Origin: an uncultured Eubacteriales bacterium
Lineage (GTDB): Bacteria > Bacillota > Clostridia > Lachnospirales > Lachnospiraceae
Assembly: GCA_900539455.1 (NCBI GenBank)
Contig: UQCD01000010.1
Span: forward strand, 13,115 to 77,114
Length of the DNA stretch: 64,000 nucleotides
Direction of reading: 5' to 3'
Positions 1 through 9,735 of this stretch are shown here, piece after piece; position 1 is the first letter of the stretch; every line of letters begins with the position of its first letter. The position numbers and the translations under genes were made by a program. The notes beneath the pieces were generated by a model that was not told the origin of the DNA, ran no database searches, and saw nothing but the letters and a program-made list of their open reading frames with translations.

Positions 1-1313
1 CTATTAAATCGTTTGTACATAATATAGCCAACTGTTGTTGTAATAATTTCAGTCATTGGGTATGTAAGCCAGAAATATTCAAGTCCAAACCTTGAAAAAA
101 TCCATGCTAAGGGTACAAATAGTGCAACTGTTCGTAAAACTGTAAGCGCAGAGCTTCTTCCTGCATATCCTATTGCCTGAAAATAAACTGGATAAATAAG
201 CGATGTAACAAGGGGTATAAACGATACTCCTATAATTCTAAAAGCATTAACACCAATGTCAATAACCTTAGCGTCCCTTGAGAAAACTCCCAGCATTTGG
301 GCTGGTATAAGCTCAAAACATAAAACTCCTAAAAGCATTAGAGCCATTCCAAATAATATAGAATCCTTAAGCGTTTTTTTACATCTGGAATACATTCCTG
401 CTCCATAATTAAAGCTTAATACAGGTACAATACAGGTCTGCATTGAGCCTAAAGGAATAAAGAAAAAAGTCTGCCATTTATAATACAAGCCAAGCACCGT
501 TACTGCCTGGTCGGAAAATTCCTTCAAAATAAGATTTAAACCGAATATGTATAAGGTGTAGGCTGACTGCATTAGTATATTTGGAAAGCCTAGATAATAT
601 ATTCTTTTCACATATGCAAAATATTTGGAAAAGGCCGGTGATTTTCGATAGCCCTTTGTCATTACTATAAGTGCCGCAACAATCTGACCAGAAACAGTAG
701 CTATAGCTGCTCCTCCTATACCCATTGCCGGTATTATTCCCACTCCAAAAATTAATATAGGGTCTAATACTATATTAACAATAGCACCTGCTATTTGTGC
801 TATCATAGGTAATTTCATATTGCCTATAGCCTGTAATATTTTTGTCCACACACTTTCTAGGAATAAGCCAATACTAAATACAGATACAATCCTCCCATAG
901 GTAATTACCTCCTTAATAACAGAGGCTGAGGTGGTAGATATTTTTGCATAAAATGGCATACCAAAATAGCAGATTATGGCAAATGCTGCCCACATTACAA
1001 GTGCAAGAAAGGTAGCCACCCCAGCTACCTCCTCGCTTTCCTTGTGTTTTTTTATCCCCTGATAATATGCCATCAGAGTATTTATTCCAACGCCTGTACC
1101 AACTGCTAAGGCAATCATCAAAAGCTGTATTGGGTAAATTATAGAAAGAGCTGTAAGCCCATCCTCAGAGTTTCTTCCGATAAAGAAGCTGTCTATTATA
1201 TTATATAAGGCTTGTATTAACTGGGCAATCATAACTGGAGGTGCTAATCGAAGCAAAATCTTCATAACATCATCATTGCCAAAATCGATTGCCCTTTTAT
1301 TCTTTTGTCGCAT
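1..1313 (-). CDS. MATE family efflux transporter, 3' end outside the window
   Basis: A continuous frame of 437 codons runs to the left edge with no stop, so the C-terminus is missing. The ATG at 1311-1313 has a GAGG ribosome binding site a few bases upstream. The translation starts MRQKNKRAIDFGNDDVMKI and continues as an almost wholly hydrophobic multi-helix protein with motifs typical of MATE transporters, such as LAPPVMIAQLIQALYNIID in helix 1 and a second repeated half. MATE proteins are cytoplasmic-membrane antiporters that use Na+ or H+ gradients to expel drugs or metabolites; the substrate here cannot be told. It stands alone, with a gene fragment behind it. Confidence 0.9.
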   Translation of the reverse strand, partial: MRQKNKRAIDFGNDDVMKILLRLAPPVMIAQLIQALYNIIDSFFIGRNSEDGLTALSIIYPIQLLMIALAVGTGVGINTLMAYYQGIKKHKESEEVAGVATFLALVMWAAFAIICYFGMPFYAKISTTSASVIKEVITYGRIVSVFSIGLFLESVWTKILQAIGNMKLPMIAQIAGAIVNIVLDPILIFGVGIIPAMGIGGAAIATVSGQIVAALIVMTKGYRKSPAFSKYFAYVKRIYYLGFPNILMQSAYTLYIFGLNLILKEFSDQAVTVLGLYYKWQTFFFIPLGSMQTCIVPVLSFNYGAGMYSRCKKTLKDSILFGMALMLLGVLCFELIPAQMLGVFSRDAKVIDIGVNAFRIIGVSFIPLVTSLIYPVYFQAIGYAGRSSALTVLRTVALFVPLAWIFSRFGLEYFWLTYPMTEIITTTVGYIMYKRFN

Positions 1314-1392
1314 TTTCCTCACATCCACTAACTTATTATTGTAGCAGAAATAGTATAGACCCTGCGGGAAATATTAGCAACTGTATTTTTAC

Positions 1393-1626
1393 CTATACCT
1401 CTTTTATTAATCCACAGGCAATTTTTGTTTCTGAAGCTCCTGAAGGCTGTGAATGAAAATCATCGGGATGTAAATGTATTATCACAGTTCTTCCTATTAT
1501 TTCACATACACAGAATCTATTAGTAAGAAACATTGAAAAAGCGTATCCATTATTTCCGAAAAGTGGCGGCATATCACCTGCGTGATATGGATATTCACAA
1601 TTAGCTGGATTATTCCCTACTATAAT
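1393..1626 (-). pseudogene. 3' fragment of a Cu/Zn superoxide dismutase family gene
   Basis: This frame of 77 sense codons has no usable start: an in-frame TGA lies directly upstream at 1627-1629. It reads as the C-terminal half of a SodC-like protein. It contains PYHAGDMPPLFGNNGYAF, RTVIIHLHPDDFHSQPSG and KIACGLI, which match the HAGD metal-ligand region, the VIIH ligand strand and the final KIACG strand of the family. The N-terminal half with the first metal histidines is absent, so it should be inactive. It lies in the 363-bp gap between the MATE gene and the next gene. Identification rests on motif memory, not a search. Confidence 0.7.
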
Positions 1627-1676
1627 TCATTTTAAATTATAATATTAAAAAGTTGGGAATTTGTTACTTCTATATA

Positions 1677-2489
1677 TTACTGTGGTGGATTACATACACT
1701 ACATGGAGTTAAGCCTAATGACTTAGCCTTCTGCAAGGTTACCGCACTATCACTATTTCTTAAATATCTACATCCAGCACGATGATATTTACTGCCATTT
1801 GCAGTAATATGTACAGTTATTGAATTATTATTTGGGGCTGCTGTAGTAGCATTTTGGTTATTAATACTATTATTAGAATTAGAACTATTGTTATTCTGCT
1901 TAGTTGTTTTCTCTTCAACATAAGCTGTTGTTTTTACGGTTGTTGCTTTTTCAGTTGTAGTTACAACCTCTTTTCTAGCTGTAGTTTCCTTCTCTGTTGC
2001 GGCCTCTGTTTTTGTTTGCTTTTCTGTTTGTTTTTCTGTTTGTTTTTCTGTTGCAACTACTTTTTTAGCTTCAGTTGTTGTAGTAGTTGCTGCCTCTCTG
2101 TTTGTCTCCGTCTGTTCTATATTTCCAGTCTTTCCTTTCTCATCTGACAATGGAAAAATTATACAGGCTATAACAAATAGCCAGCCAAGCATTAAATATT
2201 TAATCCATTTTGAATGTCCTTTTAGCAATTTACTCCACAAGTCGTCAATTTGCTTTATTGGAATTAGTAACACTCCAACAGCAGCAAACAAAATACTTGC
2301 AAAGCTTGGTACTGCTGCAATCATCAGTATATCGCATATAATAATCATTATATATGCCCCTAGCTCCTTCATACTCGCCTTCTTCTCTGCCTCTTTTCTT
2401 CGTTCCTCTTCCTCTATCTTTCGCCTCTCCTCTTCTATTCTACGCCTCTCCTCTTCTTTCTTTTGTTTTCTTTTTTCAATACCAAACAT
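1677..2489 (-). CDS. Membrane protein with charged coiled coil, Thr/Lys-rich stalk and C-terminal Cys domain
   Basis: This 270-residue protein of unknown function has four parts. Residues about 4-40 are a highly charged Glu/Lys/Arg coiled coil (RRKIEEERR-type repeats). Residues about 45-115 hold two or three hydrophobic segments. Residues about 125-220 are a Thr/Lys/Glu/Asn-rich linker with EKQT repeats. The last 40 residues contain YHRAGCRYLRNSD and TPCSVC, a pattern of one His, one Cys and a CxxC seen as a small C-terminal module in clostridial surface proteins and in some nuclease or metallo-beta-lactamase-like proteins, probably zinc-binding. AAGGAG precedes the ATG by eight bases. The linker and module probably face outward; that is inference. 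Confidence 0.75.
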   Translation of the reverse strand: MFGIEKRKQKKEEERRRIEEERRKIEEEERRKEAEKKASMKELGAYIMIIICDILMIAAVPSFASILFAAVGVLLIPIKQIDDLWSKLLKGHSKWIKYLMLGWLFVIACIIFPLSDEKGKTGNIEQTETNREAATTTTTEAKKVVATEKQTEKQTEKQTKTEAATEKETTARKEVVTTTEKATTVKTTAYVEEKTTKQNNNSSNSNNSINNQNATTAAPNNNSITVHITANGSKYHRAGCRYLRNSDSAVTLQKAKSLGLTPCSVCNPPQ

Positions 2490-2532
2490 TCTAACAACTC
2501 CTTTATATTAATTCTGTATATATTCTTAAACA

Positions 2533-2560
2533 GCCAGCCAAATTGTCAAATCTGGCTGGC
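2533..2560 (-). terminator. Stem-loop terminator after the surface-protein cluster
   Basis: An eight-base GC-rich stem (GCCAGCCA pairing with TGGCTGGC) around a 12-base loop lies just beyond the stop at 2568. It would end the transcript covering the 126-, 454- and 1466-residue proteins. The U-run is weak. Confidence 0.6.
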
Positions 2561-2567
2561 AAAGTTT

Positions 2568-2948
2568 TTACTGTTCTTGGTCTTGCTGTACTTCTACCTG
2601 TTGTGTTTGTTGAACTGGCACTTGTTGTGTCTGCTCTTGCTGTGTCTGTGTTTGCTGAACTGACACCTGCTGTGTCTGTTTTTTATTTTTTGAGGTGGTA
2701 ACAGCCTTAATTATTACTAATGCTATAACCAAAATTCCTGTCAATATCCACATTCCAAAGCAGCACCAGCCTATTACACTGGTTGTATGTAATAAATCAT
2801 ATGCCTTTAAGATAGACTTAGTGGCTAATTCTACATAGGCTGCACCAGATACCTGGATTTTGTAAATAATGTAAAATACAGTTAAAGCCACAGCTACAAC
2901 ACCTGACAAAATACTTGATATTAATAATGCTTTATTTATCTTCTTCAT
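2568..2948 (-). CDS. Small two-helix membrane protein with Gln-rich tail
   Basis: This 126-residue protein has no family assignment. It has two transmembrane segments (about residues 8-29 and 58-83) and a C-terminal tail of about 40 residues made almost only of Gln, Val, Thr and Glu (QQTQ and VQQ repeats). Its start overlaps the end of the upstream gene by 17 bases and an AGAGGAAG sequence precedes the ATG, so it is probably translated together with the 454-residue protein. It is the last gene of the vWA cluster. The tail may be an interaction or low-complexity linker; nothing in the sequence shows a catalytic role. Confidence 0.65.
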   Translation of the reverse strand: MKKINKALLISSILSGVVAVALTVFYIIYKIQVSGAAYVELATKSILKAYDLLHTTSVIGWCCFGMWILTGILVIALVIIKAVTTSKNKKQTQQVSVQQTQTQQEQTQQVPVQQTQQVEVQQDQEQ

Positions 2949-4296
2949 TCTTCTGCTTCCTCTTCTTAGTCAGTAATATCATTACGATAATCAGTATAAT
3001 AGACGCTGATAATGTTATTATAAGTGGCAGATACTTAGCAATTTTACTGTTTTCTTCTATAATACTGTCGCCCTTTTCCTTATGTATTGTGATTACAGAC
3101 CTTGTTTTTTTGCCTATTTTATTTTCAGCCTCAATAGTAATGCTGTTTTTTCCGTTTTTCAAATCAACTTCAACGAAAAATGTTCCGTCATCATTTTGAG
3201 TTACCTTGCAGCCTTCGGCTGATACTTTTGCATTTGCATCATCAAGCTTTCCTGCAATAGTGTACTTTGAGGTTTTAACTGTTATGCCGTCATATTTTTC
3301 TAGCAAAGTAATATTAGGTGCATAGTTAGCAATGACTACAGGGAATTTGTACAACCACTTTATGTTCTCCTGTGAATTGTACTCTACTGTAAGCTCCTTG
3401 CAATTTTCATCTTCAATTTCCAGCATAAAACTGCCAGTATTATTAAGGGTTAATTCCTTTGCACTATTACTATCTGCATACCATTTTACAATATTGTCCT
3501 TTGCATTATAGTATGCTATATTCCAGTTAGAAGAAAATCTTTCATTTTCCTCCGGAAACTCCAAATAAAATTCATTACTGCCTGTATTGTCTAAGTTAAT
3601 AACAGTATCTACACCCTCTGATAACAAGCCCTTGCAAACCTGCTTTATATTTACAGTAATCTTCTTTGCAGTTTTTTCAAAGAAGGCCTCGTATTTACTT
3701 TCACTTATGTCTACCATTTCATCAGATACTTCACCGTCAATATCTATTGAAATAATAGCCTTATCTCCTGCCTGTCCGTACTTATCCCATTCTATTAAAA
3801 GCTGGTTTCCTAATACATCAACTGTATAATTAACATTTTTTAGTTCTTCAGCATAAGACTGCTGCTCATACTCAAATTTTTGTGAAAAGCCATAGCTAAA
3901 CTGCTCTTCATCATTATATTTGTATTCATATAATATTTTAAATCTATACTCTGAATAGGAATTGGCATTATTCATATCAATATCAAAGGTAACGGTTTCT
4001 CCGGTTTTACCATTTCCAGACACCATTTCCTTTCCCTGTTCAGAAATATTAGTTACTAAATAAACTTTATAGCTATATTCTATAGGTCCTGTCACACCCT
4101 CTGCTGTTTTAGCTATCATAGAAATATTGTATATTTCATTTTCCATACTGTTTACAATAAATGAGTCCAATCCAACTACTGGCTCATCCTCCTCTACTGC
4201 CAATGCTTTAATTGGCAGCAGAAGTATAAAAAACATTAATAAACTAATTATTCCTACTATTTTTTTGTTAATAATTAATTTCACTGTTTTCTCCAT
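2932..4296 (-). CDS. Secreted, C-terminally membrane-anchored surface protein
   Basis: This 454-residue protein starts with a clear signal sequence (lysines, then a hydrophobic core ending near IKALAVEEDE at about residue 35). It ends with one transmembrane segment (about 421-445) followed by basic KKRKQK, so the middle is extracellular and tethered to the membrane. The central part is rich in beta-strand patterns, including IEAENKIGKKT near residue 390, which resembles an Ig-like or Big-type repeat. There is no LPXTG motif. It lies 18 bases downstream of the 1466-residue vWA protein, so the two are probably co-expressed at the surface. Molecular function unknown. Confidence 0.7.
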   Translation of the reverse strand: MEKTVKLIINKKIVGIISLLMFFILLLPIKALAVEEDEPVVGLDSFIVNSMENEIYNISMIAKTAEGVTGPIEYSYKVYLVTNISEQGKEMVSGNGKTGETVTFDIDMNNANSYSEYRFKILYEYKYNDEEQFSYGFSQKFEYEQQSYAEELKNVNYTVDVLGNQLLIEWDKYGQAGDKAIISIDIDGEVSDEMVDISESKYEAFFEKTAKKITVNIKQVCKGLLSEGVDTVINLDNTGSNEFYLEFPEENERFSSNWNIAYYNAKDNIVKWYADSNSAKELTLNNTGSFMLEIEDENCKELTVEYNSQENIKWLYKFPVVIANYAPNITLLEKYDGITVKTSKYTIAGKLDDANAKVSAEGCKVTQNDDGTFFVEVDLKNGKNSITIEAENKIGKKTRSVITIHKEKGDSIIEENSKIAKYLPLIITLSASIILIIVMILLTKKRKQKNEEDK

Positions 4297-4314
4297 TTCC
4301 GAGCATTAATATCC

Positions 4315-7300
4315 TTAAAACTCTTCATCAATAATAGTTGCTTTTTCGTGTACCTCTTTTTCAGCTATGTTAAGTTTATAAAATTTCAAGCTTCCTTTTC
4401 CGTCTACACTTGCTACTACAGTTACATGTGCTTTCCATTTTCCGTCCTTCCACACACCTGCACAAGCCTCTGCTTTTGCTTCACCTTCCACATCTATTTT
4501 TGTTCCGAATAATGAAATTTTAGCATTAGCAGCTACCTTTGCCTTTGCATAAGCAGCAATTAAAAATCTATCTACTGTTACATTGGCAGATACTTCTCCA
4601 CCAACATCTGTACCTACTAAATCCCAATCAAAGTTTACACCCTGCTTTGATAAAAATGAAAATCCATAGTGATCTCGTCCGTCACTGGCATTTAATAAAT
4701 CAGATACATAATCTCTATAAGATATTGCGCCTAATTTCATTTCCATTTCTGCAATTTGTATACAGCCTAATACATTTAATGTAGCTCCTGCTCCTAAATA
4801 TGGGTAATTAATACCTGCCTCTCCATATAAATCGTCTAAGGATACTAGGCTTACATCATCACCCAGCCATTTATTAATCTTACTAGCAACATTTTCTGGA
4901 AGTGCATTAGTGCTAATTAATTCAATAGCACCGGATACCTTAAGCTTAGCTCCGTCTTTACTGCTCAGGTAGCTTTTAATTGCCTTTGAAAAAGCTCGTC
5001 CTGAAGCTATATTCTTGAGAGCCTCATTAATATTGTAATCTGATAATTCAGCCTTTAAATCTGTAATTGTAACTGGTATACCCTCTACATAAAAGGTTAT
5101 AGACAATGGCAGGGCTAAGGACATATTTAGGTATCTATCTCCATATCTTCTGTCATTTTCATCGCCCTTTATGCTAAATTCAATACCTGCATCTCCTGTA
5201 CATAAGGTATATGGTGACTTATCACTAGAATTGTGCTTGTCCTCCTGCTTTGTACTAAAGGATAAGCCCATTCCTATCTCCCGGTTATAGGTATCAAACA
5301 TAAGCTTTGCCCCAGCCTTAGCCTCTAGGGTTATATAATCTACAAGCTTTAAGCCCGTATTAGAATTTGCCTCGGCTGATATATCCATATTGAAATATGT
5401 AAACGGACCCTCCTTCATCAGTCTTGCCTCAGCCTCTATTTCGCCCTTTATATAAGCTGGCAAATCATCTACCTTGAAGAAATCCACTCCATTTGTAAGC
5501 AGGTCGGTTATTGTATTATCCTTTAATACACCTATTGATGATTTTACACTTACTCTGTCCGGGTATATTCTTATTTGATTATCCTCTAGTGAAACAATAC
5601 CTAAATCAAGTGTACCAATTTCACTTTCCCATGGTACATCTGTCTTATATTCCTCATAGTTATTATAATTTTTTCCGTCATCATAAATAACTACTTCAAT
5701 TCTGTCAAAGGCTCTGGTAGAAGCTGCAGCAGGTAATAATATACTATCAATTAGTGAATACTCACTAACATTATGTCTTACATCTGCATAACTACCGGTA
5801 GATAAGGTAACACTTACATCCTTATCCACATTTCCCTTTAGCTCTACATCTCCAGCAAAGTAAAGGTAATCGTTAAGTCTTACATTTCCCTTTAAAACAG
5901 TACTGTTATCATTTTTTACAATGTTGTCTGCATTAAAGGTATATGCTCCAAAAGTAATCTCTCCTGGATTTGCATTACCAATTATAAGCTTATCAACCTT
6001 ATATTTTTTGTTATTAATAGTTACAAATACTGAATAAGTTCCCTCTTTTACACTTGGTGCAACCTGAAAGGTTATTTTATCATCTGCTATACTCTTTATT
6101 TTGCAATGAGAGCTTCCATCTCTTGACTCTATATATACATCTGTTATTTTAACCTTTTCAAAGCCACTTCCCAATATATTAACGGTTTGGGCAGTATTTT
6201 TCTTTTCCAGCTGATTAACATCTATTCCCTTGATTGTCACACCATCTGGAAGAACTGTATCAAACTCTACATTTGTATCATCATCATCTTCTTCACCTGC
6301 TAATGAATAATTCTTTAAATCCTTTGGTGTTACAGTATTTTCGTCATCATTTACCTCAATATACAAATATCTTGATACTAAGTCTAAATCCTCTGCTTCA
6401 AAGGTAATTGTATATTCTGAGCTGGTTCTCTTATGAATAAAATTGTATGCATTTGTAAGAGCACTATCATCAGAGCAATATATAAATCTTCCTGCTCCAG
6501 CATTGGCAATAGTTGTAAGATATGATGTATCAAGACTTTCTCCTAAGCCAATAGTATAAATAGTAGCATTTACCTTTGAGGATTTTTCACTAAACTTACT
6601 AACTAAATCCTCACTTGGCCACGGATTATTGTCCTCACCGTCTGTCATCATAACAAGAGTTTTTGCAACATCATTATTACTAAATCTGTCTAATACAGAA
6701 TAAGCTGCATCTGCTCCAGCAGTTCCTCCCTGCTGATATATATTTTTCTTTGCAAACTCTATTAACTTATTTTTGTCACTTAAAAAGCCTGATACCTGCC
6801 TTATACTTTCATCAAAGGTAATAATATTTACCTTTTCGTTATTCTCCATAGACTCTACATACTGGATAACTGCCTGCTGCAATGCTTCAAAGCTATTTGC
6901 CATACTACCTGAAACATCACAAAGCAATATGACCTCTGAGCCGTCATATTCCTTCTTTTGAATGTCAAAATCCTTTATTTCAATGTCACAGTCCTTAAGT
7001 GTAACCTTAACATCCTCTAAGGACTTGTTAGAAGAATATACAACTGAAGCCTTTATTTTACTAAATTCCTCTGTATCTATTCTTCCTATGGCTATCATGG
7101 CTGCAGTTTGTGAAATTGCAGTTCCTGTTGTACTTTTAACGCTATTTATTAACTGTTCTGTTGCAACATTATAATGGTGACTTCTTGTATATGCGTTGGC
7201 TACCATTTCTGACATATCAATATAGTTAGTGTCAGTATTTCCATCCTCATATACCTCCTGTATACTGTCCATAGCCTCTTCTATAACAGTATTGTCACTT

Positions 7301-8715
7301 TCGCTTCCCTTTTCCACTGCCTTATTAAAATACTCAATACTTGCATTACTTAATCCCTGCTTATTTTTAGAAATAGAAATTGATATATAGCTTTCTGAAA
7401 GCTGGTTATCTGATATTTCATTATTTTCTATTTTTTCAGCTATTTCATCTGTAATAAATGAAAGTATATGCTCATTATTTTCCTCTAATAAATCAACAGC
7501 CTGCTTAAGCTTTAAATCTCCCACATAATAGTCATCATCACTAGAACGCAAATCTCTTTCTACTGATTTTATCTGCTTAATAACTTCCTTGTATTTTTTT
7601 GCATAATCTCTTGTAAAGTCCTTTGAGAAATCGTCCTTTGTAACAATTCCAGCCAAATACATATCCATTACTGTTTGTAATGCCTTTGTATCTCCGTCCT
7701 CTAATAAGTCATCCAGCTTATTGCCAGCTCTGACGCAGGCTACAATATATGCTTCTAAATACTGGTTTTCATTAAATAGCTCTGGATACTCCTTCTTGTA
7801 ATGGTCTAATATATCATATAGCCTTTTAAAGTATTCCTTCCTGCTGTCCTCGTCTAATTCATTGGCATCCTCTTTTAACAGTTCAGTATAGATACCTAAA
7901 CCTGTATTCTCTGTTTCATTGTCATTGGTGCTATTTTCCTTATCTGTTTGTCCATCTGCAATATTTGAATTGTTATATGAATTATTGTCATTGGTGCTGT
8001 CACTATATGTGCTGCCGGTATATGTATTATAATCATATGACATTACCTTATCTGAAATTGCATTTATTAGTCCAATATCAGATAAAATTTCATTATCCTG
8101 TTCCAGCTCATCTACAACACCACTTATAATTTCGGGTACTACTTCTTTTTGAAATTTGTCAAGATATTCTGTATTGTCATTTATTTCTTCCTGACTTAGC
8201 TCTACAAAGCCATAGTCCTCCGGTTTTTGTCCCTGACTTTTTAAATAATTGGCATTGCCAACATTATAGGAAAGCATTTTAGCTGTAAATAGCTTTCCCC
8301 CCTGCAGCTTTTCTAAAAGCTCCTTTTCTCTTTTATCCAGTAAGGAGTCATCAACACTGTCAACCTTTTTATAAAGTGCTGTGGCTTCCTCCCATTTTCC
8401 TTTTAGTGCTAATAATCTAGCCTTAGCCAAGGTATATTTTATACTGCCTGCAAAGGTGTTCTTTTTAACCAACATATTTTCTGCCTGACCAGGGTTAGTT
8501 TTAATGGAATTATAGACATTATACATATCTATAGCATCTGTATCAGATAGCTCCATTTTATTATTTCCTATAAATATTACGGCAGTGATAGCAACTACAA
8601 GCTGAATGGCAATAGCTGCTATTGGTACTAATTTTTTCTTTTTCACTATCAGCATAATAATTGCAGCCATTAATACCGGTAATGAACCCAGAAAAATCTG
8701 AAGTACATTGTTCAT
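4315..8715 (-). CDS. Giant von Willebrand factor A domain surface protein
   Basis: The ATG at 8715 sits eight bases after AGGAGG; an ATG two codons earlier is too close to that site, so 8715 is preferred (1466 residues). Two hydrophobic segments lie in the first 50 residues, followed by a long acidic helical region (about 60-590). A vWA domain spans about 595-790, with the metal-binding MIDAS motif DVSGSMANS near 600 and MMTDGEDNN near 690. An IPT/TIG-like strand region is near 830-920. The last 500 residues are beta-rich and end in alternating Ala/Lys/Val strands. vWA domains bind protein partners through a divalent metal. It heads a cluster with the 454- and 126-residue membrane proteins. 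Partner and role unknown. Confidence 0.8.
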   Translation of the reverse strand: MNNVLQIFLGSLPVLMAAIIMLIVKKKKLVPIAAIAIQLVVAITAVIFIGNNKMELSDTDAIDMYNVYNSIKTNPGQAENMLVKKNTFAGSIKYTLAKARLLALKGKWEEATALYKKVDSVDDSLLDKREKELLEKLQGGKLFTAKMLSYNVGNANYLKSQGQKPEDYGFVELSQEEINDNTEYLDKFQKEVVPEIISGVVDELEQDNEILSDIGLINAISDKVMSYDYNTYTGSTYSDSTNDNNSYNNSNIADGQTDKENSTNDNETENTGLGIYTELLKEDANELDEDSRKEYFKRLYDILDHYKKEYPELFNENQYLEAYIVACVRAGNKLDDLLEDGDTKALQTVMDMYLAGIVTKDDFSKDFTRDYAKKYKEVIKQIKSVERDLRSSDDDYYVGDLKLKQAVDLLEENNEHILSFITDEIAEKIENNEISDNQLSESYISISISKNKQGLSNASIEYFNKAVEKGSESDNTVIEEAMDSIQEVYEDGNTDTNYIDMSEMVANAYTRSHHYNVATEQLINSVKSTTGTAISQTAAMIAIGRIDTEEFSKIKASVVYSSNKSLEDVKVTLKDCDIEIKDFDIQKKEYDGSEVILLCDVSGSMANSFEALQQAVIQYVESMENNEKVNIITFDESIRQVSGFLSDKNKLIEFAKKNIYQQGGTAGADAAYSVLDRFSNNDVAKTLVMMTDGEDNNPWPSEDLVSKFSEKSSKVNATIYTIGLGESLDTSYLTTIANAGAGRFIYCSDDSALTNAYNFIHKRTSSEYTITFEAEDLDLVSRYLYIEVNDDENTVTPKDLKNYSLAGEEDDDDTNVEFDTVLPDGVTIKGIDVNQLEKKNTAQTVNILGSGFEKVKITDVYIESRDGSSHCKIKSIADDKITFQVAPSVKEGTYSVFVTINNKKYKVDKLIIGNANPGEITFGAYTFNADNIVKNDNSTVLKGNVRLNDYLYFAGDVELKGNVDKDVSVTLSTGSYADVRHNVSEYSLIDSILLPAAASTRAFDRIEVVIYDDGKNYNNYEEYKTDVPWESEIGTLDLGIVSLEDNQIRIYPDRVSVKSSIGVLKDNTITDLLTNGVDFFKVDDLPAYIKGEIEAEARLMKEGPFTYFNMDISAEANSNTGLKLVDYITLEAKAGAKLMFDTYNREIGMGLSFSTKQEDKHNSSDKSPYTLCTGDAGIEFSIKGDENDRRYGDRYLNMSLALPLSITFYVEGIPVTITDLKAELSDYNINEALKNIASGRAFSKAIKSYLSSKDGAKLKVSGAIELISTNALPENVASKINKWLGDDVSLVSLDDLYGEAGINYPYLGAGATLNVLGCIQIAEMEMKLGAISYRDYVSDLLNASDGRDHYGFSFLSKQGVNFDWDLVGTDVGGEVSANVTVDRFLIAAYAKAKVAANAKISLFGTKIDVEGEAKAEACAGVWKDGKWKAHVTVVASVDGKGSLKFYKLNIAEKEVHEKATIIDEEF

Positions 8716-8802
8716 TTTCATTTCCTCCTATATCCTTTTAAGTAATTGTACCATTTAATCTATAAAAATCAATTAATTTACAAATCACCACATATTCCTT
8801 CA

Positions 8803-8831
8803 TTTACTTTTTAATTTAGAATTGTTATAAT
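8803..8831 (+). promoter_or_regulatory. Sigma-A type promoter of the SDR gene
   Basis: TTTACT (8803-8808) and TATAAT (8826-8831) are spaced 17 bp, about 30 bp before the ribosome binding site of the SDR gene. Confidence 0.6.
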
Positions 8832-8862
8832 TCACTTATAAAACAATTCGGAGGTGTTGCAA

Positions 8863-9624
8863 ATGAAACAGTTAAATGAAAAAGTTGCAATCGTAACAGG
8901 AGCAGGCCAGGGAATTGGTAAAGGTATTGCTCTTTGTCTTGCAAAAAGAGGTGTAAAGGTTATCGCAACAGGACGCCGTCCTGAGCCAATCCAGCAGACA
9001 ATCGCAGAAATTAAAGAGCTAGGCGGAGAAGGCTTTGCTATGACTTGTGATTCTGCTGACAGAGCCAGGGTAGAAGAGGTTGTCAAAGCGGCTGTAGATG
9101 CTTATGGAACAGTTGATGTAGTTGTCAACAATGCACAGGCCATTGTTCCTTCTGCACCAGTTGAGGACACTACCTATGACAATATGCTTAAAGCTTGGGA
9201 GAGTGGCGTAATCGGCTCTCTTAACTATATGCAGGCTGCCTTTCCTTATATGAAGGAACAGCACGAAGGAAGAATTATCAATTTTGCTTCTGCAACAGGC
9301 ATGTTTGGTATTGCCGGACAGTTGGCTTATGGCTCTAACAAAGAGGCTCTTCGTGGTCTTACAAAAATTGCAGCAAAGGAATGGGGACAGTATGGAATCT
9401 GTGTAAATGTTGTTCTTCCCGGAGCTGAATCTCCTGCTGCAAAGGCATGGGCTGAAAAATTCCCAGAGGAATATGCAAAGCAGGTTAATTTAAACCCTAT
9501 GAAACGATTCGGTGACCCAGAAATGGATATTGCACCAGTGATTGCATTTTTAGCAGGTCCAGATTCCTGCTACTACTCAGGACAGAGTGTAATCGTGGAC
9601 GGTGCTAATTCAATTATGCCATAA
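8863..9624 (+). CDS. Short-chain dehydrogenase/reductase (SDR) family oxidoreductase
   Basis: A 253-residue classical SDR. The N-terminal cofactor-binding glycine motif is TGAGQGIGKGIA (about residues 14-25), the NNAQ motif (NNAG-like) lies near residue 87, and the catalytic Ser-Tyr-Lys set is in FASATGMF...AYGSNKEAL (about 140-160). The C-terminal YYSGQSVIVDGA is typical of FabG-like enzymes. It should reduce or oxidise a carbonyl/alcohol with NAD(P)H in the cytoplasm; the substrate is not known. I chose ATG 8863 because GGAGG lies at 8850-8854; a longer frame from GTG 8854 would begin inside that site. It is monocistronic, with its own promoter and a strong terminator. Confidence 0.88.
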   Translation: MKQLNEKVAIVTGAGQGIGKGIALCLAKRGVKVIATGRRPEPIQQTIAEIKELGGEGFAMTCDSADRARVEEVVKAAVDAYGTVDVVVNNAQAIVPSAPVEDTTYDNMLKAWESGVIGSLNYMQAAFPYMKEQHEGRIINFASATGMFGIAGQLAYGSNKEALRGLTKIAAKEWGQYGICVNVVLPGAESPAAKAWAEKFPEEYAKQVNLNPMKRFGDPEMDIAPVIAFLAGPDSCYYSGQSVIVDGANSIMP

Positions 9625-9653
9625 AATTAATTTATCTGTTTTCTAAAAAAAGA

Positions 9654-9692
9654 CAAACAAAAAAGATGTGGTAGACACATCTTTTTTGTTTG
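9654..9692 (+). terminator. Strong intrinsic terminator after the SDR gene
   Basis: A perfect 17-bp stem (9654-9670 with 9676-9692) around a five-base loop includes A and T runs on both sides, so it can work in either direction. Confidence 0.85.
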
Positions 9693-9735
9693 GTTATTTG
9701 GTTGACTTTGTATAATAAATAAAAGGGAGGAGTTT

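Noticed and set aside
1854..2147. Cys-rich plus-strand ORF
   Set aside because: It is the antisense shadow of the Thr/Lys-rich linker of the minus-strand gene.
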